This document shows, in pieces, positions 25,914 through 37,517 of a DNA stretch of 64,000 nt. The notes below the pieces were generated by a model that saw nothing but the letters and a program-made list of their open reading frames with translations, was not told the origin of the DNA and did not search any database. Position numbers and translations under genes: made by a program. The first letter of the stretch is position 1; each line of letters opens with the position of its first letter. The stretch is taken from NCBI RefSeq assembly GCF_015751765.1, contig NZ_JADOTX010000001.1:5332001-5396000 (forward strand). The letters run 5' to 3'. This stretch comes from Micromonospora ureilytica (GTDB lineage Bacteria; Actinomycetota; Actinomycetes; Mycobacteriales; Micromonosporaceae).

Positions 25914-26833
25914 TGGGCGGTCGTGATCGCTTGCCGGACCGTCCAGGGGATGTAGTCGGGGCGGAGGGTGTCCTGCCAGGTGAAGCGGAGGACGGTCCAG
26001 CCGGCGTTGACCAGGCGATTCTGCCGGCGGCGGTCGGCGTAGGCGGCCTCCGGGGCGTTGTGCGGGCCACGCCCGTCGGCCTCGGCGATGATTCGGGGAC
26101 CACGCCAGCCGAGATCGCCGATCCCCAACAGGTAGCCGTCCTCATCACGGACCTCAAGTTGCAATGCGTCCGGTGGCACCTTCCCGTCCACGCAGCGCAG
26201 CCGGGCCCGCGTTTCAAGCGGGGACTGCGAGCGCCCATCGGCCTCGCCGAGATAGCCCCGCGCCGCGACCGCGCCGCGCCGTCCACGAATGAGGCGCGGA
26301 ACGGAGAGCAGATCATCGGTGGTCACGAGCCGACGATTCAGCGCCGAATCCAGCACGCTCACCGCCGAAAAACGATCAACCCGCAGGCTCACGTCAGCAA
26401 GGGTCCGCAGCGGTCCGGTAGCGGTGATTCCGTTCACCCGGACAAGCTGCTCGGGCTGGATGACCAACTGATGGACCACCACCTCCGGGTGGGCGAGCCG
26501 GGCCGGCCTGGCGATCGGGCCTGGCACCGACAGGTCGATCACGTCGGTGGCCCGCAGACCGGCCAGCCCGTGCAGTTCGGCAGCCGTCGCGAGCACAGCC
26601 GCTGCGGCCGGCCCAAAGGAGGCCACCGCAGCCCTGATCCTCGCCGCTCGAGGAACGCCGTCGTACAGGTCGGCATCCACCAGGTAGGTGCCACGCGCCA
26701 CGACCCGCCAGCGTCCAGCCCGACAGAGCCGCTGCACCTCATGCGTGGTCAGACCAGCCGAGCGCGCCTGCCTGAGCGTCACGACTCCGTCCCGCACGGC
26801 CGCAACCCGCCGCACCACATCCAAGGCGTCCAC
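25904..26833 (-). CDS. AbiEi-like N-terminal domain plus DUF559/VSR-type nuclease-fold protein
   Basis: 309 residues. The N-terminal third ([48 protein letters not shown]) is the winged-helix antitoxin-type domain of AbiEi. The C-terminal part ([14 protein letters not shown] ... [12 protein letters not shown] ... [20 protein letters not shown]) looks like the DUF559/very-short-patch-repair endonuclease fold with conserved Glu, Asp and Arg. No toxin partner lies beside it. GTG at 26833 is preferred to a TTG at 26851. Its last codons lie in palindrome copy 2, and two DnaA boxes lie upstream. Function unknown; such genes are common and often solitary in actinomycetes. Confidence 0.75.
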   Translation of the reverse strand: MDALDVVRRVAAVRDGVVTLRQARSAGLTTHEVQRLCRAGRWRVVARGTYLVDADLYDGVPRAARIRAAVASFGPAAAAVLATAAELHGLAGLRATDVIDLSVPGPIARPARLAHPEVVVHQLVIQPEQLVRVNGITATGPLRTLADVSLRVDRFSAVSVLDSALNRRLVTTDDLLSVPRLIRGRRGAVAARGYLGEADGRSQSPLETRARLRCVDGKVPPDALQLEVRDEDGYLLGIGDLGWRGPRIIAEADGRGPHNAPEAAYADRRRQNRLVNAGWTVLRFTWQDTLRPDYIPWTVRQAITTAHHR

Positions 26834-26873
26834 CCGCCCACCCTGGCCCAACCCAAAACCTGAAACAGCCCCC

Positions 26874-26903
26874 TGTGGACAACCACCGAACCCCTGTGGA
26901 TAA
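26874..26903. promoter_or_regulatory. Pair of DnaA boxes
   Basis: TGTGGACAA (26874-26882, complement TTGTCCACA) and TGTGGATAA (26895-26903, complement TTATCCACA) are perfect DnaA-box matches in the same orientation, 21 bases apart (two helical turns). They lie 40-70 bases upstream of the AbiEi-like gene start. Confidence 0.65.
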
Positions 26904-26920
26904 CCAGGCGCTCAACGCCC

Positions 26921-26981
26921 GTTGATCATGAAGTTATTGTCACGACACGCCGACGTGACTGGCAATAACTTCATGATCAAC
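26921..26981. repeat. Long palindromic repeat, copy 3
   Basis: Nineteen-base perfect arms (26921-26939 and 26963-26981). The loop carries CGACACGCC, the complement of the loop core in copies 1 and 2, so this copy is inverted. It begins 18 bases downstream of the purA stop codon. Confidence 0.9.
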
Positions 26982-26998
26982 CCAATAAGGGGTGGGGA

Positions 26999-29530
<2,532 letters not shown>

Positions 29531-29562
29531 CTATCCTCGCAGGAGGACTGGGGAGGGCCGTA

Positions 29563-31977
29563 ATGGACGAGAACGCCGACCGGGCGCAGGTGCCCGGCCA
29601 GCAGCCGGTGCCGGAGCGGGACGTCGAACCACTCTGGCCGCCGGATCCTGGCGACCGGGGCGCGGTGCCGCCCTGGGCTGCGGTTGCCGAGCAGCGGGGC
29701 GGGCCGTCGTCGGTCGCGCCGCCGGTCACGCCACCGGTGGCCGCACCTCCGATCGGGCGACCGCCGGTCCCCGGCCAGCCCGGCGCCGCGGCCCAGTCGC
29801 CGCCCTCGCCGTCGGACTACCCGTCGCTCACCGGCGCCGTCCCGGCACCCGGGGGGTGGGGGCCCAGCGGCCCGTCCGGCACCGGGTCGGGTTGGGCACC
29901 GGCGCAGCCGAGTTGGCCACCACCGACCGACCCGGCCGGTGTGTCACCGCCGCCCGCTCCGCCAGCGGCAGGTGCCCAGCCGACGCCGCCGGCAACCGGC
30001 CCCGGGAGCAACGGGGGGCCAACTGGCACCGGCATCCCCGCTGCCGCTGCGACACCGAACATCACCTCCGCGCCGAGGGACGGCCGACCCGCCGCGAGCG
30101 ACGCGCCCAGCGCCGCACCCGACGCGGCCAGCAGGGCCGGCGAAGGGGTGCAGGCGCAGCCCGGCGACCGGGGTCCGACCGCCGCGCCGATCACCCCGGG
30201 CGGCGTCGACCTGGACCTGCCGTTCACCCTGGACCGCCCCACCGCAGCCGACCGCCCCGCCGCAGCGGCAGCCGCCGGCCACCCCACCACGGCCACGGCC
30301 GCAGCCAGCGACCGGCCCATCCCGGCCGCCACCGCGTCCGCCGCCAGCCCGAGCGCCACCGACAGCCCGACGGCCGCCGGCTCCGCGCCGGCGGACTCCT
30401 CGGCCGCAGGCCCTGCGGCGGCCGGTCCGGCACCGCAGGCTGGTGGGCCGGCACCGCACGCTGGTGGGCCGGCACCGCACGCTGGTGCACCGGCACCACA
30501 GCCCGGCGGACCCGTGCCGCCGGTTGGCGGACCGGTGCCGCAGGCCGGCGGGCCTGGTGAGGACGGGTCCGCCGACGGGCCGGCGCGGCCGATTGCCGAG
30601 TCGCCGTGGGCGTATCCGCCGCAACGCCCGGCCGGAGCCGCGCCCGCTCAGGACGAGGCCAGCGCGACGCCTCCGATTCCGCCTCCGCCGCCCGTCGTCC
30701 CGCACGTCGGTCCCGCACAGGCACACCCCGGGCAGCCGTTCACTCCGGCCATCCCCGGCCAGGTCGGCCCGGCGCAGATTCCGCCGCCGCCCGACCTGAC
30801 GCAGTTCAACAACCCGCCGCCCGGCCCTCCCGCGCCGCAGCAGGTTCCGCCGCAGGCCGTGCCACCGACCCCACCGCCCGGCCCGTTTCCGCCCTCGCCG
30901 GGTTGGTACCCACCGCCCTGGCAGCAGGGCTCGCCCGGCGGCACACCCGGACAGCCGTACCAGGAGGCGGACGGGGTGACCCGGGTGCCGGCCCCCGCGT
31001 ACCCGGATGCCCCCGCGTACCCGGATGCGAGCTGGACACCTGAGGAAACCGTCGCGCCGACCGCCGAGGACTTCGCCCGACGGCGCCAGGTTCGACCCGC
31101 GGACCCGGTGGCGACAATGGGCGTACGCGCGGTGGTCAACAAGATGGGCCTGCTCCGGCTCTCTCCGGGGCGGCACGAGCAGGAGCTCAAGCGGGACATC
31201 GAGATGGTGCGCCGCAACTTCGGCGGTCTGCGGCAGGTGACAGTTGTCAACCCGAAGGGCGGCGCCGGTAAGACGGTGGCCATCCTGCTGCTCGCGATGA
31301 CGTTCGGTCAGAAGCGCGGCGGTTACGTGCTGGCCTGGGACAACAACGAAACCCAGGGCACCCTGGGGATGCGCGCCCAACAGGACTTCCACTCCCGTAC
31401 GGTGCGGGACATGCTGCGTGACCTCGGGCAGTTCCAGGGTGCGCACGGGCGGGTCGGTGACCTGTCGCAGTACGTCCGTTCGCAGGGCGAGGGGATGTTC
31501 GACGTCCTGGCCTCGGACGAGTCGGCCACCGGTGGCGAGATGTTGACCGCCGCCGCGTTCGCCGAGATCCGCGAGGTGGTCAGCCGGTTCTACAAGTTGA
31601 TCTTCGTGGACACCGGGAACAACGTCCGGGCGCAGAACTGGCAGGCGTCGATGGACGCCACCGACCAGTTGGTGGTCACCATGTCGGCCCGTAACGACTC
31701 CGCCGAGACCGCCGCCCGGATGCTCGACCACCTGGAGCAGAGCGGCCGGCAACGGCTGGTCCGGCAGGCAGTGACTGTGGTGTCGATGCCGCCGTCCCGC
31801 AAGGAGATCGACCTGCCGGCCATCCAGGAGCACTTCGCGGCCCGCACCCGGGCGGTGCTGCTGGCCCCGTACGAGCGGCTCATCGACAGTGGCGAGCCGA
31901 TCCGGTACGGCGGGCTCTCCTCGGCCACCCGCGACGCCTGGCTGAAGATCGCCGCAGCGGTCGCCGAAGGGTTGTAA
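29563..31977 (+). CDS. ParA/MinD-like ATPase with long proline-rich N-terminus
   Basis: 804 residues. The first 490 or so are low-complexity, rich in Pro, Ala, Gly and Gln, with repeats of the type GGPAPHAGGPAPHAG. The last 300 form a deviant-Walker ATPase: VVNPKGGAGKT (near 562-572), a LAWDNNETQGTLG switch-like region, and KLIFVDTGNN. The layout resembles EspI-like ATPases linked to type VII secretion, but no ESX genes are seen nearby. ATG with GGGAGG upstream; TATCCT at 29532 is a possible -10 box. Confidence 0.82.
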   Translation: MDENADRAQVPGQQPVPERDVEPLWPPDPGDRGAVPPWAAVAEQRGGPSSVAPPVTPPVAAPPIGRPPVPGQPGAAAQSPPSPSDYPSLTGAVPAPGGWGPSGPSGTGSGWAPAQPSWPPPTDPAGVSPPPAPPAAGAQPTPPATGPGSNGGPTGTGIPAAAATPNITSAPRDGRPAASDAPSAAPDAASRAGEGVQAQPGDRGPTAAPITPGGVDLDLPFTLDRPTAADRPAAAAAAGHPTTATAAASDRPIPAATASAASPSATDSPTAAGSAPADSSAAGPAAAGPAPQAGGPAPHAGGPAPHAGAPAPQPGGPVPPVGGPVPQAGGPGEDGSADGPARPIAESPWAYPPQRPAGAAPAQDEASATPPIPPPPPVVPHVGPAQAHPGQPFTPAIPGQVGPAQIPPPPDLTQFNNPPPGPPAPQQVPPQAVPPTPPPGPFPPSPGWYPPPWQQGSPGGTPGQPYQEADGVTRVPAPAYPDAPAYPDASWTPEETVAPTAEDFARRRQVRPADPVATMGVRAVVNKMGLLRLSPGRHEQELKRDIEMVRRNFGGLRQVTVVNPKGGAGKTVAILLLAMTFGQKRGGYVLAWDNNETQGTLGMRAQQDFHSRTVRDMLRDLGQFQGAHGRVGDLSQYVRSQGEGMFDVLASDESATGGEMLTAAAFAEIREVVSRFYKLIFVDTGNNVRAQNWQASMDATDQLVVTMSARNDSAETAARMLDHLEQSGRQRLVRQAVTVVSMPPSRKEIDLPAIQEHFAARTRAVLLAPYERLIDSGEPIRYGGLSSATRDAWLKIAAAVAEGL

Positions 31978-31981
31978 CCCG

Positions 31982-32015
31982 CCGGCGGCCGGCCCGATCC
32001 GGGGCCGGCCGCCGG
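31982..32015. terminator. Bidirectional hairpin terminator
   Basis: Fourteen-base perfect stem (31982-31995 with 32002-32015), six-base loop, between the convergent ATPase and DUF3151 genes. Confidence 0.8.
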
Positions 32016-32022
32016 GGCGGGG

Positions 32023-32451
32023 TCAGTTGCTCGCCAGCGCGTCCGCCGCTTCCGGGTCGCAGTCGCGCAGGAACTGGGCGCAGCGGGCCGCCTCGTCGGC
32101 CTCGCCGATCTCGTCAGCGGCGCGGGACAGCACGTACAGGCAACGGAGGAAGCCCTGGTTGGGCTCGTGTGACCACGGCACCGGGCCGTGCCCCTTCCAC
32201 CCGCTGCGGCGCAACTGGTCGAGGCCCCGGTGGTAGCCGGTGCGGGCGTACGCGTACGCCGCCACCACCTGGCCCTGCGCGAACGCCCGCGCCGCGAGCT
32301 CCGCCCAGGCCGCGCTGTAGGTCGGGAAGCCGGCCGCCACGTTGGCGTACGCCTCGTCGGTGCCGGCCTCGTCGGCGGCGGCCAGGGCGGCGTCGGCCTC
32401 GTCGTTCACGGGCAGGCGGGTGGCCGGTGGCTCTGGCAAAAGGTTCTGCAT
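32023..32451 (-). CDS. DUF3151-family protein
   Basis: 142 residues starting MQNLLPEPPATRLP, as in DUF3151 proteins of actinobacteria. The helical middle (AYAYARTGYHRGLDQLRRSGWKGHGPVPWSHEPNQGFLRCLYVLSRAADEIGE) is the conserved core and resembles a TPR-like bundle. Function not known. The ATG at 32451 is chosen from family starts; an ATG 12 bases upstream is possible. In many actinomycetes it lies near fba, as here (aldolase 1.5 kb away). Confidence 0.85.
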   Translation of the reverse strand: MQNLLPEPPATRLPVNDEADAALAAADEAGTDEAYANVAAGFPTYSAAWAELAARAFAQGQVVAAYAYARTGYHRGLDQLRRSGWKGHGPVPWSHEPNQGFLRCLYVLSRAADEIGEADEAARCAQFLRDCDPEAADALASN

Positions 32452-32610
32452 CGCCCCATTCAACCCGCTGGACAGTGCGACACGCGAGCGGGTCGGCCGA
32501 CGTGTTCCGCTGAACGGCTGAGGAGTTGGTCACGCCTGCGGCCTATGCCGCTGCCTGGTGTTTTCCACTACAACTAATGGTCCGGAGCCTCCCCAGGAAC
32601 CGGTTATGCA

Positions 32611-32640
32611 GGAGCCCGGTGGCCACGACCACCGGGCTCC
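32611..32640. terminator. Hairpin in the leader of the LOG-type gene
   Basis: Twelve-base perfect stem (32611-32622 with 32629-32640), six-base loop, 61 bases before the GTG at 32701. There is no gene end just before it on the plus strand, so it may be an attenuator in the leader rather than a simple terminator. Confidence 0.5.
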
Positions 32641-32700
32641 TGTCGGTTCCACCCCCGGCCCGAGGTTTGGCCGGCCCCGGCGGAGGGGCAGGATGGCCCG

Positions 32701-33894
32701 GTGCCGACCCCACCTCCCGCGGACGTCATCGAGCCGCACCTGCACGCCGGTGAGATCCAGACCCGGGCCGAGTTCGATCAACAGTTGGCCACCGGTCGGC
32801 TGACCGGGCTGACCGTGCAAGGCCTGCGGCTCGACGTCGCGCCGGTGCCCGACCTGACCGGCATCGACGTCGCCGGCACCCTCTTCGTCGGTTGCCGGTT
32901 CGCGTCCCGGGACGTGGGCGCCGACCTGGTCCGGCGCGGTGCGAACGTGGTGCCGCCGTTCTCCGGGCTGCCGTACCCGACCCAGCCGACGCACCTCTAC
33001 ACCCCGGACGAGTTGGCCGCCGGGTTCGCCGAGGGCGGGTTCACCGGGATGTACGACACCCGGGTGTACGACCACTACCGGGCGCACGGCGGCGCGCTGC
33101 CGGACGTCAAGGAGGCGCTGGGTCAGCGGCTGCACGACCACGGCGTGGACAACGCGTTGGCCGACGCCACCCGGGTCTGGCTGGCCGCGTACGGGCCGCA
33201 GTCGGTGGTGGGCATCATGGGCGGCCATGCGGTGCGACGCGGCAGTCCCGCGTACCGGATGGCGGCCGTGCTGGGTTGGGAGCTGGCGCGGGCCGACCGG
33301 CTGGTGGTGACCGGCGGCGGCCCCGGGGTGATGGAGGCCGCGAACCTCGGCGCCTACCTGGCGGACCGGCCGGCGACCGACGTGACGGCGGCGATCGACC
33401 TGCTGGCCACCGCCCCCGACTTCACCGACCACCACCGTTACACGGCCGCGGCGCTGACGGTCCGGCAGCGGTACGCGGGGGTGCCCCGGCAACGCGGCGA
33501 CGACCAGGGCTGGGCGCGTGCGGGTGGTCTGGCCATTCCGACCTGGCTGTACGGGCACGAGCCGGCGAACCTGTTCGCCGGGCGGATCGCGAAGTACTTC
33601 TCGAACGCGATCCGGGAGGACACCATCCTGCGCCTCGCCCGAGGCGGCATCGTCTTCGCGCCGGGGCGGGCGGGCACGGTGCAGGAGGTGTTCCAGGCGG
33701 CCACGAAGACCTACTACGGCACCGACGGCGCCAGTGGGGCGTACATCTTCCTGGACCGCGCCTACTGGACCGTGGAGCTGCCGGTGGAGGCGCTGTTGCG
33801 CCCGCTGCTGGCTGCGTCCCCGTTCGGCGACCTGTCGTCGACGATCCACCTCACCGACGACGTCCGCGAGGCCGTACGACTGCTGACGACCTGA
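32701..33894 (+). CDS. LOG-family Rossmann-fold nucleotide-binding protein
   Basis: 397 residues. The core has TGGGPGVMEAAN and PGRAGTVQEVFQ, versions of the GGGxxGxM and PGGxGTxxE motifs of LOG/lysine-decarboxylase-like proteins, which often act as nucleoside-monophosphate phosphoribohydrolases. The second motif has Arg in place of the second Gly, so activity is not certain. The N-terminal 150 residues are an added domain. GTG at 32701 with GGAGGGGC upstream; a nearby ATG is out of frame. Confidence 0.8.
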   Translation: MPTPPPADVIEPHLHAGEIQTRAEFDQQLATGRLTGLTVQGLRLDVAPVPDLTGIDVAGTLFVGCRFASRDVGADLVRRGANVVPPFSGLPYPTQPTHLYTPDELAAGFAEGGFTGMYDTRVYDHYRAHGGALPDVKEALGQRLHDHGVDNALADATRVWLAAYGPQSVVGIMGGHAVRRGSPAYRMAAVLGWELARADRLVVTGGGPGVMEAANLGAYLADRPATDVTAAIDLLATAPDFTDHHRYTAAALTVRQRYAGVPRQRGDDQGWARAGGLAIPTWLYGHEPANLFAGRIAKYFSNAIREDTILRLARGGIVFAPGRAGTVQEVFQAATKTYYGTDGASGAYIFLDRAYWTVELPVEALLRPLLAASPFGDLSSTIHLTDDVREAVRLLTT

Positions 33895-33896
33895 CG

Positions 33897-33933
33897 ACGA
33901 CAGCCGGCCCCCGGGTGGGGAGCCGGCCGTCGG
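33897..33933. terminator. Hairpin terminator between LOG-type gene and fba
   Basis: Stem built from GCCGGC (33903-33908) and GCCGGC (33922-33927), extended on both sides by CGAC/GTCG and CCC/GGG pairs. Serves the convergent gene ends. Confidence 0.6.
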
Positions 33934-33943
33934 TGGTACGTCG

Positions 33944-34969
<1,026 letters not shown>

Positions 34970-35104
34970 GTGATGCGCTCCTTACTTACCACTCTCGGCC
35001 GTGCTGGCCGCTGTTTTCATTTGTGCGCCGGACCGCGCTGTCCTCCACCCGGAAGTATCCCGTAGGTGAGGTGCACCGGAACAACCGACCCTTGTGCTAG
35101 CCGT

Positions 35105-35488
35105 TCACCGGCGGTCCAGGTTGTCCGGCACGATGACGCTGATCAACCAGGTCACCACTGTCATCACGATGGCTCCCCAGAACGCCGGCCAGAATCCGTC
35201 CACCTGGAACGGCAGGTCGAGCCCGCGGGCGATCCGGTCGGTGAGCAGGAACAGCAACGCGTTGACCACCAGCGCGAACAGCCCCAGTGTCAGTAGATAG
35301 AACACACAGCCGACGACCCGGATCACCGGTTTGAGCACCGCGTTGATCACGCCGAAGATCAGCGCCACAACGATCAGGGTGAGGACGGTGTTGCCACCCG
35401 AGCGGCCGTGCACGTCCACCCCGGGCACGATCAGCGTGGTTATCCACAACGCGACCGCGGTGATCGCCAGTCTGATGAGGAAGCCCAC
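35105..35488 (-). CDS. Phage-holin-4-like small membrane protein
   Basis: 127 residues, four hydrophobic segments. The pattern LIRLAITAVALWITTLIVPGVDV ... VALIFGVINAVLKPVIRVVGCVFYLLTLGLFALVVNALLFLLT is that of the Phage_holin_4_2 family, common as a chromosomal membrane protein and not evidence of a prophage. GTG at 35488 with GGATGG upstream. Divergent from the small acidic protein gene. Confidence 0.85.
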   Translation of the reverse strand: MGFLIRLAITAVALWITTLIVPGVDVHGRSGGNTVLTLIVVALIFGVINAVLKPVIRVVGCVFYLLTLGLFALVVNALLFLLTDRIARGLDLPFQVDGFWPAFWGAIVMTVVTWLISVIVPDNLDRR

Positions 35489-35612
35489 GGCACCATCCTG
35501 GCACCGGGTCGCGTCGCCGAGGGCTGATTCCGCCTACTCCGCTTCCGGGCAGTGCGGCGACCCAACCCGTACGGTGGGTGGGAACCATGCCCCGAGACCC
35601 CCGGGAGGGACG

Positions 35613-35825
35613 ATGGGTCAGCCCGACGAGGACTTCACCCCCGGCGACCACCTCGCGCCCAACGAACGCGACCCGGAGGCTGATCCGGCGGACGCGGTCG
35701 AGCAGGCCACTGTCGCCGGCCCGACCGACGTCGACAGTGAGCCGCACCGCGGCCTGGAGGTCGACGACTGGGACGCGATGGAGCAGGCCCGGGTGGTCAC
35801 CGGGGACGAGGACGACTACCGCTGA
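35613..35825 (+). CDS. Small acidic protein
   Basis: 70 residues, MGQPDEDFTPGDHLAPNERDP at the start and DDWDAMEQARVVTGDEDDYR at the end, very rich in Asp and Glu. ATG with GGGAGG six bases upstream supports it as a real gene. No recognised domain; short acidic proteins of this type are frequent in actinomycetes. It is 52 bases ahead of the LPITG surface protein gene. Confidence 0.65.
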   Translation: MGQPDEDFTPGDHLAPNERDPEADPADAVEQATVAGPTDVDSEPHRGLEVDDWDAMEQARVVTGDEDDYR

Positions 35826-35877
35826 TTCCGCCACGGAGTCGGACGAGCGCCACCTGGACCCCCACGGGAGGATCCCC

Positions 35878-37446
35878 ATGCTCAAGCACTCGCTCCGCTG
35901 GCTGACCGGGCTCGGCGCCGCCGGCGCGTTGATCGCCGTCTCCGCCACCCCCGCCGTCGCCGCACCCACAGTCGAGCCCTACTTCCAGGACAGCACCCTG
36001 GCCATCGGGGCGGAGGCGACGATCCGCGGCCTGTTGCTGTACGCCGACGAGCCGACGGTCCTCACCGACGTCTCCGTGCGGTACGACTACCGTTCCCTGG
36101 CCAAGAAGCTCACCGTGACTCCTGCCGACGGCCAGAAGTGCACCGCGCCGGAGCCGGGCGTACTCGTCTGCACGGAGCCCTCCGATGTCACCCTGTACGA
36201 GATGCCGCCGCTCGGCAGCGGGATCTACCGCAACGGGGCCAAGCGGGTGCACCTCGGCCTCACCGAAGATGCGCGGCTCGGCGACTCCGGGGACGTCGCC
36301 ATCAGCTTCCAGGCGGCCGGCGGGCGGCGCGGCACCTACACCTCGCGCGTCCGGGTCGGTGAGGGGGTCGACCTGGCCGGTGGGCCATTCACCACCCTCT
36401 CCGCCAAGCCGGGTGGGAAGTTCACCGTGCCGCTGGTCGTGGCCAATGCCGGTGACAAGACCGTCACCGGATTCGTCGCGGTCTTCGACCTCCCCTACTC
36501 GATCCGGACCAAGGACCGGTTCAGCAACTGCCGCTACTCCGGCGACCACCTGGTCTCCTGCCAGTTCGACGAGGACATCCCGGTGGGCACCGGGCTCGCC
36601 GCCAAGCTGAACCTCGAATTCGTCAAGGACACCTACGCGCCGGCCAACCACTCCGGCTACGCCCAGTTCATGACCACTGCCGACTTCGAGGACCTGACCC
36701 GGGTGCGGGCGGCCGCCGGCGCACGGGCGACCACCGCCGGCAGCGGCCCGAAACTGACTCTGGCCGAGGCACCCGCCAGGGCGCGGCAGACGGACCAGAC
36801 CGATGTCGGCCCGGGCTACGACCACACCGGGTGGATCATCAAGGCCACCGGCAAGAACGGCACCGACCTCGCGGCGATCGGCGCCACGCTCAAGGGCACG
36901 GCCGGCGCGGTCGTCACGGCGACCGTCGGCTTCCGGAACAACGGCCCGGCGACGCTCGACGGAACGAACGGAGACTTCGAGGCCGCCACCCACACCGACG
37001 TCGAGCTACCGCCGGGCACCACTGCCGTCGAGGTCCCGGACAACTGCTGGTTGCGGCAGGACACCACCCGCACGTACCTCTGCGCCTCGGAGATGCTCCT
37101 GGTGGCCGGGCAGACCTACAGCATGAAGTTCCGGCTGCGCATCGACAAGGTCATCCCCAACGCCCGGGGCGCGGTGCGGGTCAACGCGCCGTGCGAGTGC
37201 CCCGGCGGCGAGGGCTTCCATGACGACATCAAACCGGCAAACGACGGGACCACCATCGTGGTCAACGCGACCCAGGGCGACGGCGGCCAAGGCGACGGTG
37301 ATGGTGATGGTGGCGGTGGCGGTGGTTCGCTGCCCATCACCGGCACCCCCACCAACCTGATCGCCGGCATCGGCGCCCTGCTGCTCGTCGCCGGTGTCGG
37401 CGGCTGCCTGCTCGCCCGACGCCGAACCTCCCGCTTCGTCGCCTGA
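35878..37446 (+). CDS. LPITG-anchored surface protein (first)
   Basis: 522 residues. Signal peptide about 1-29 (LTGLGAAGALIAVSATPAVAA), then repeated Ig-like/DUF11-like beta domains (VVANAGDKTVTGFVAVFDLP; VGFRNNGPATLDG), a Gly/Asp spacer, and a sorting signal: LPITG, a hydrophobic segment (NLIAGIGALLLVAGVGGCLLA) and RRRTSRFVA. It should be linked to the wall by a sortase, or stay membrane-held if none recognises it. Paralog of 39243-40802; both flank the sigma/LCP pair. Confidence 0.85.
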   Translation: MLKHSLRWLTGLGAAGALIAVSATPAVAAPTVEPYFQDSTLAIGAEATIRGLLLYADEPTVLTDVSVRYDYRSLAKKLTVTPADGQKCTAPEPGVLVCTEPSDVTLYEMPPLGSGIYRNGAKRVHLGLTEDARLGDSGDVAISFQAAGGRRGTYTSRVRVGEGVDLAGGPFTTLSAKPGGKFTVPLVVANAGDKTVTGFVAVFDLPYSIRTKDRFSNCRYSGDHLVSCQFDEDIPVGTGLAAKLNLEFVKDTYAPANHSGYAQFMTTADFEDLTRVRAAAGARATTAGSGPKLTLAEAPARARQTDQTDVGPGYDHTGWIIKATGKNGTDLAAIGATLKGTAGAVVTATVGFRNNGPATLDGTNGDFEAATHTDVELPPGTTAVEVPDNCWLRQDTTRTYLCASEMLLVAGQTYSMKFRLRIDKVIPNARGAVRVNAPCECPGGEGFHDDIKPANDGTTIVVNATQGDGGQGDGDGDGGGGGGSLPITGTPTNLIAGIGALLLVAGVGGCLLARRRTSRFVA

Positions 37447-37461
37447 CCGATCCCGCTCGAC

Positions 37462-37500
37462 CGGCGCCCCGCCGTCCCGTACCCGGGCGGCGGGGCGCCG
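37462..37500. terminator. Bidirectional hairpin terminator
   Basis: Thirteen-base perfect stem (37462-37474 with 37488-37500), thirteen-base loop, between convergent surface protein and LCP genes. Confidence 0.75.
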
Positions 37501-37517
37501 ACGTGAACGCCCCCCGA

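Noticed and set aside
25904..26833. Complete AbiE toxin-antitoxin system
   Set aside because: Only an AbiEi-like domain is present and no nucleotidyltransferase-type AbiEii toxin gene lies beside it.
26874..26903. A replication origin
   Set aside because: Only two DnaA boxes, with no dnaA/dnaN neighbours and no AT-rich unwinding region.
35105..35488. Prophage remnant (holin-like gene)
   Set aside because: This family is a normal chromosomal membrane protein in actinomycetes; no other phage genes nearby.
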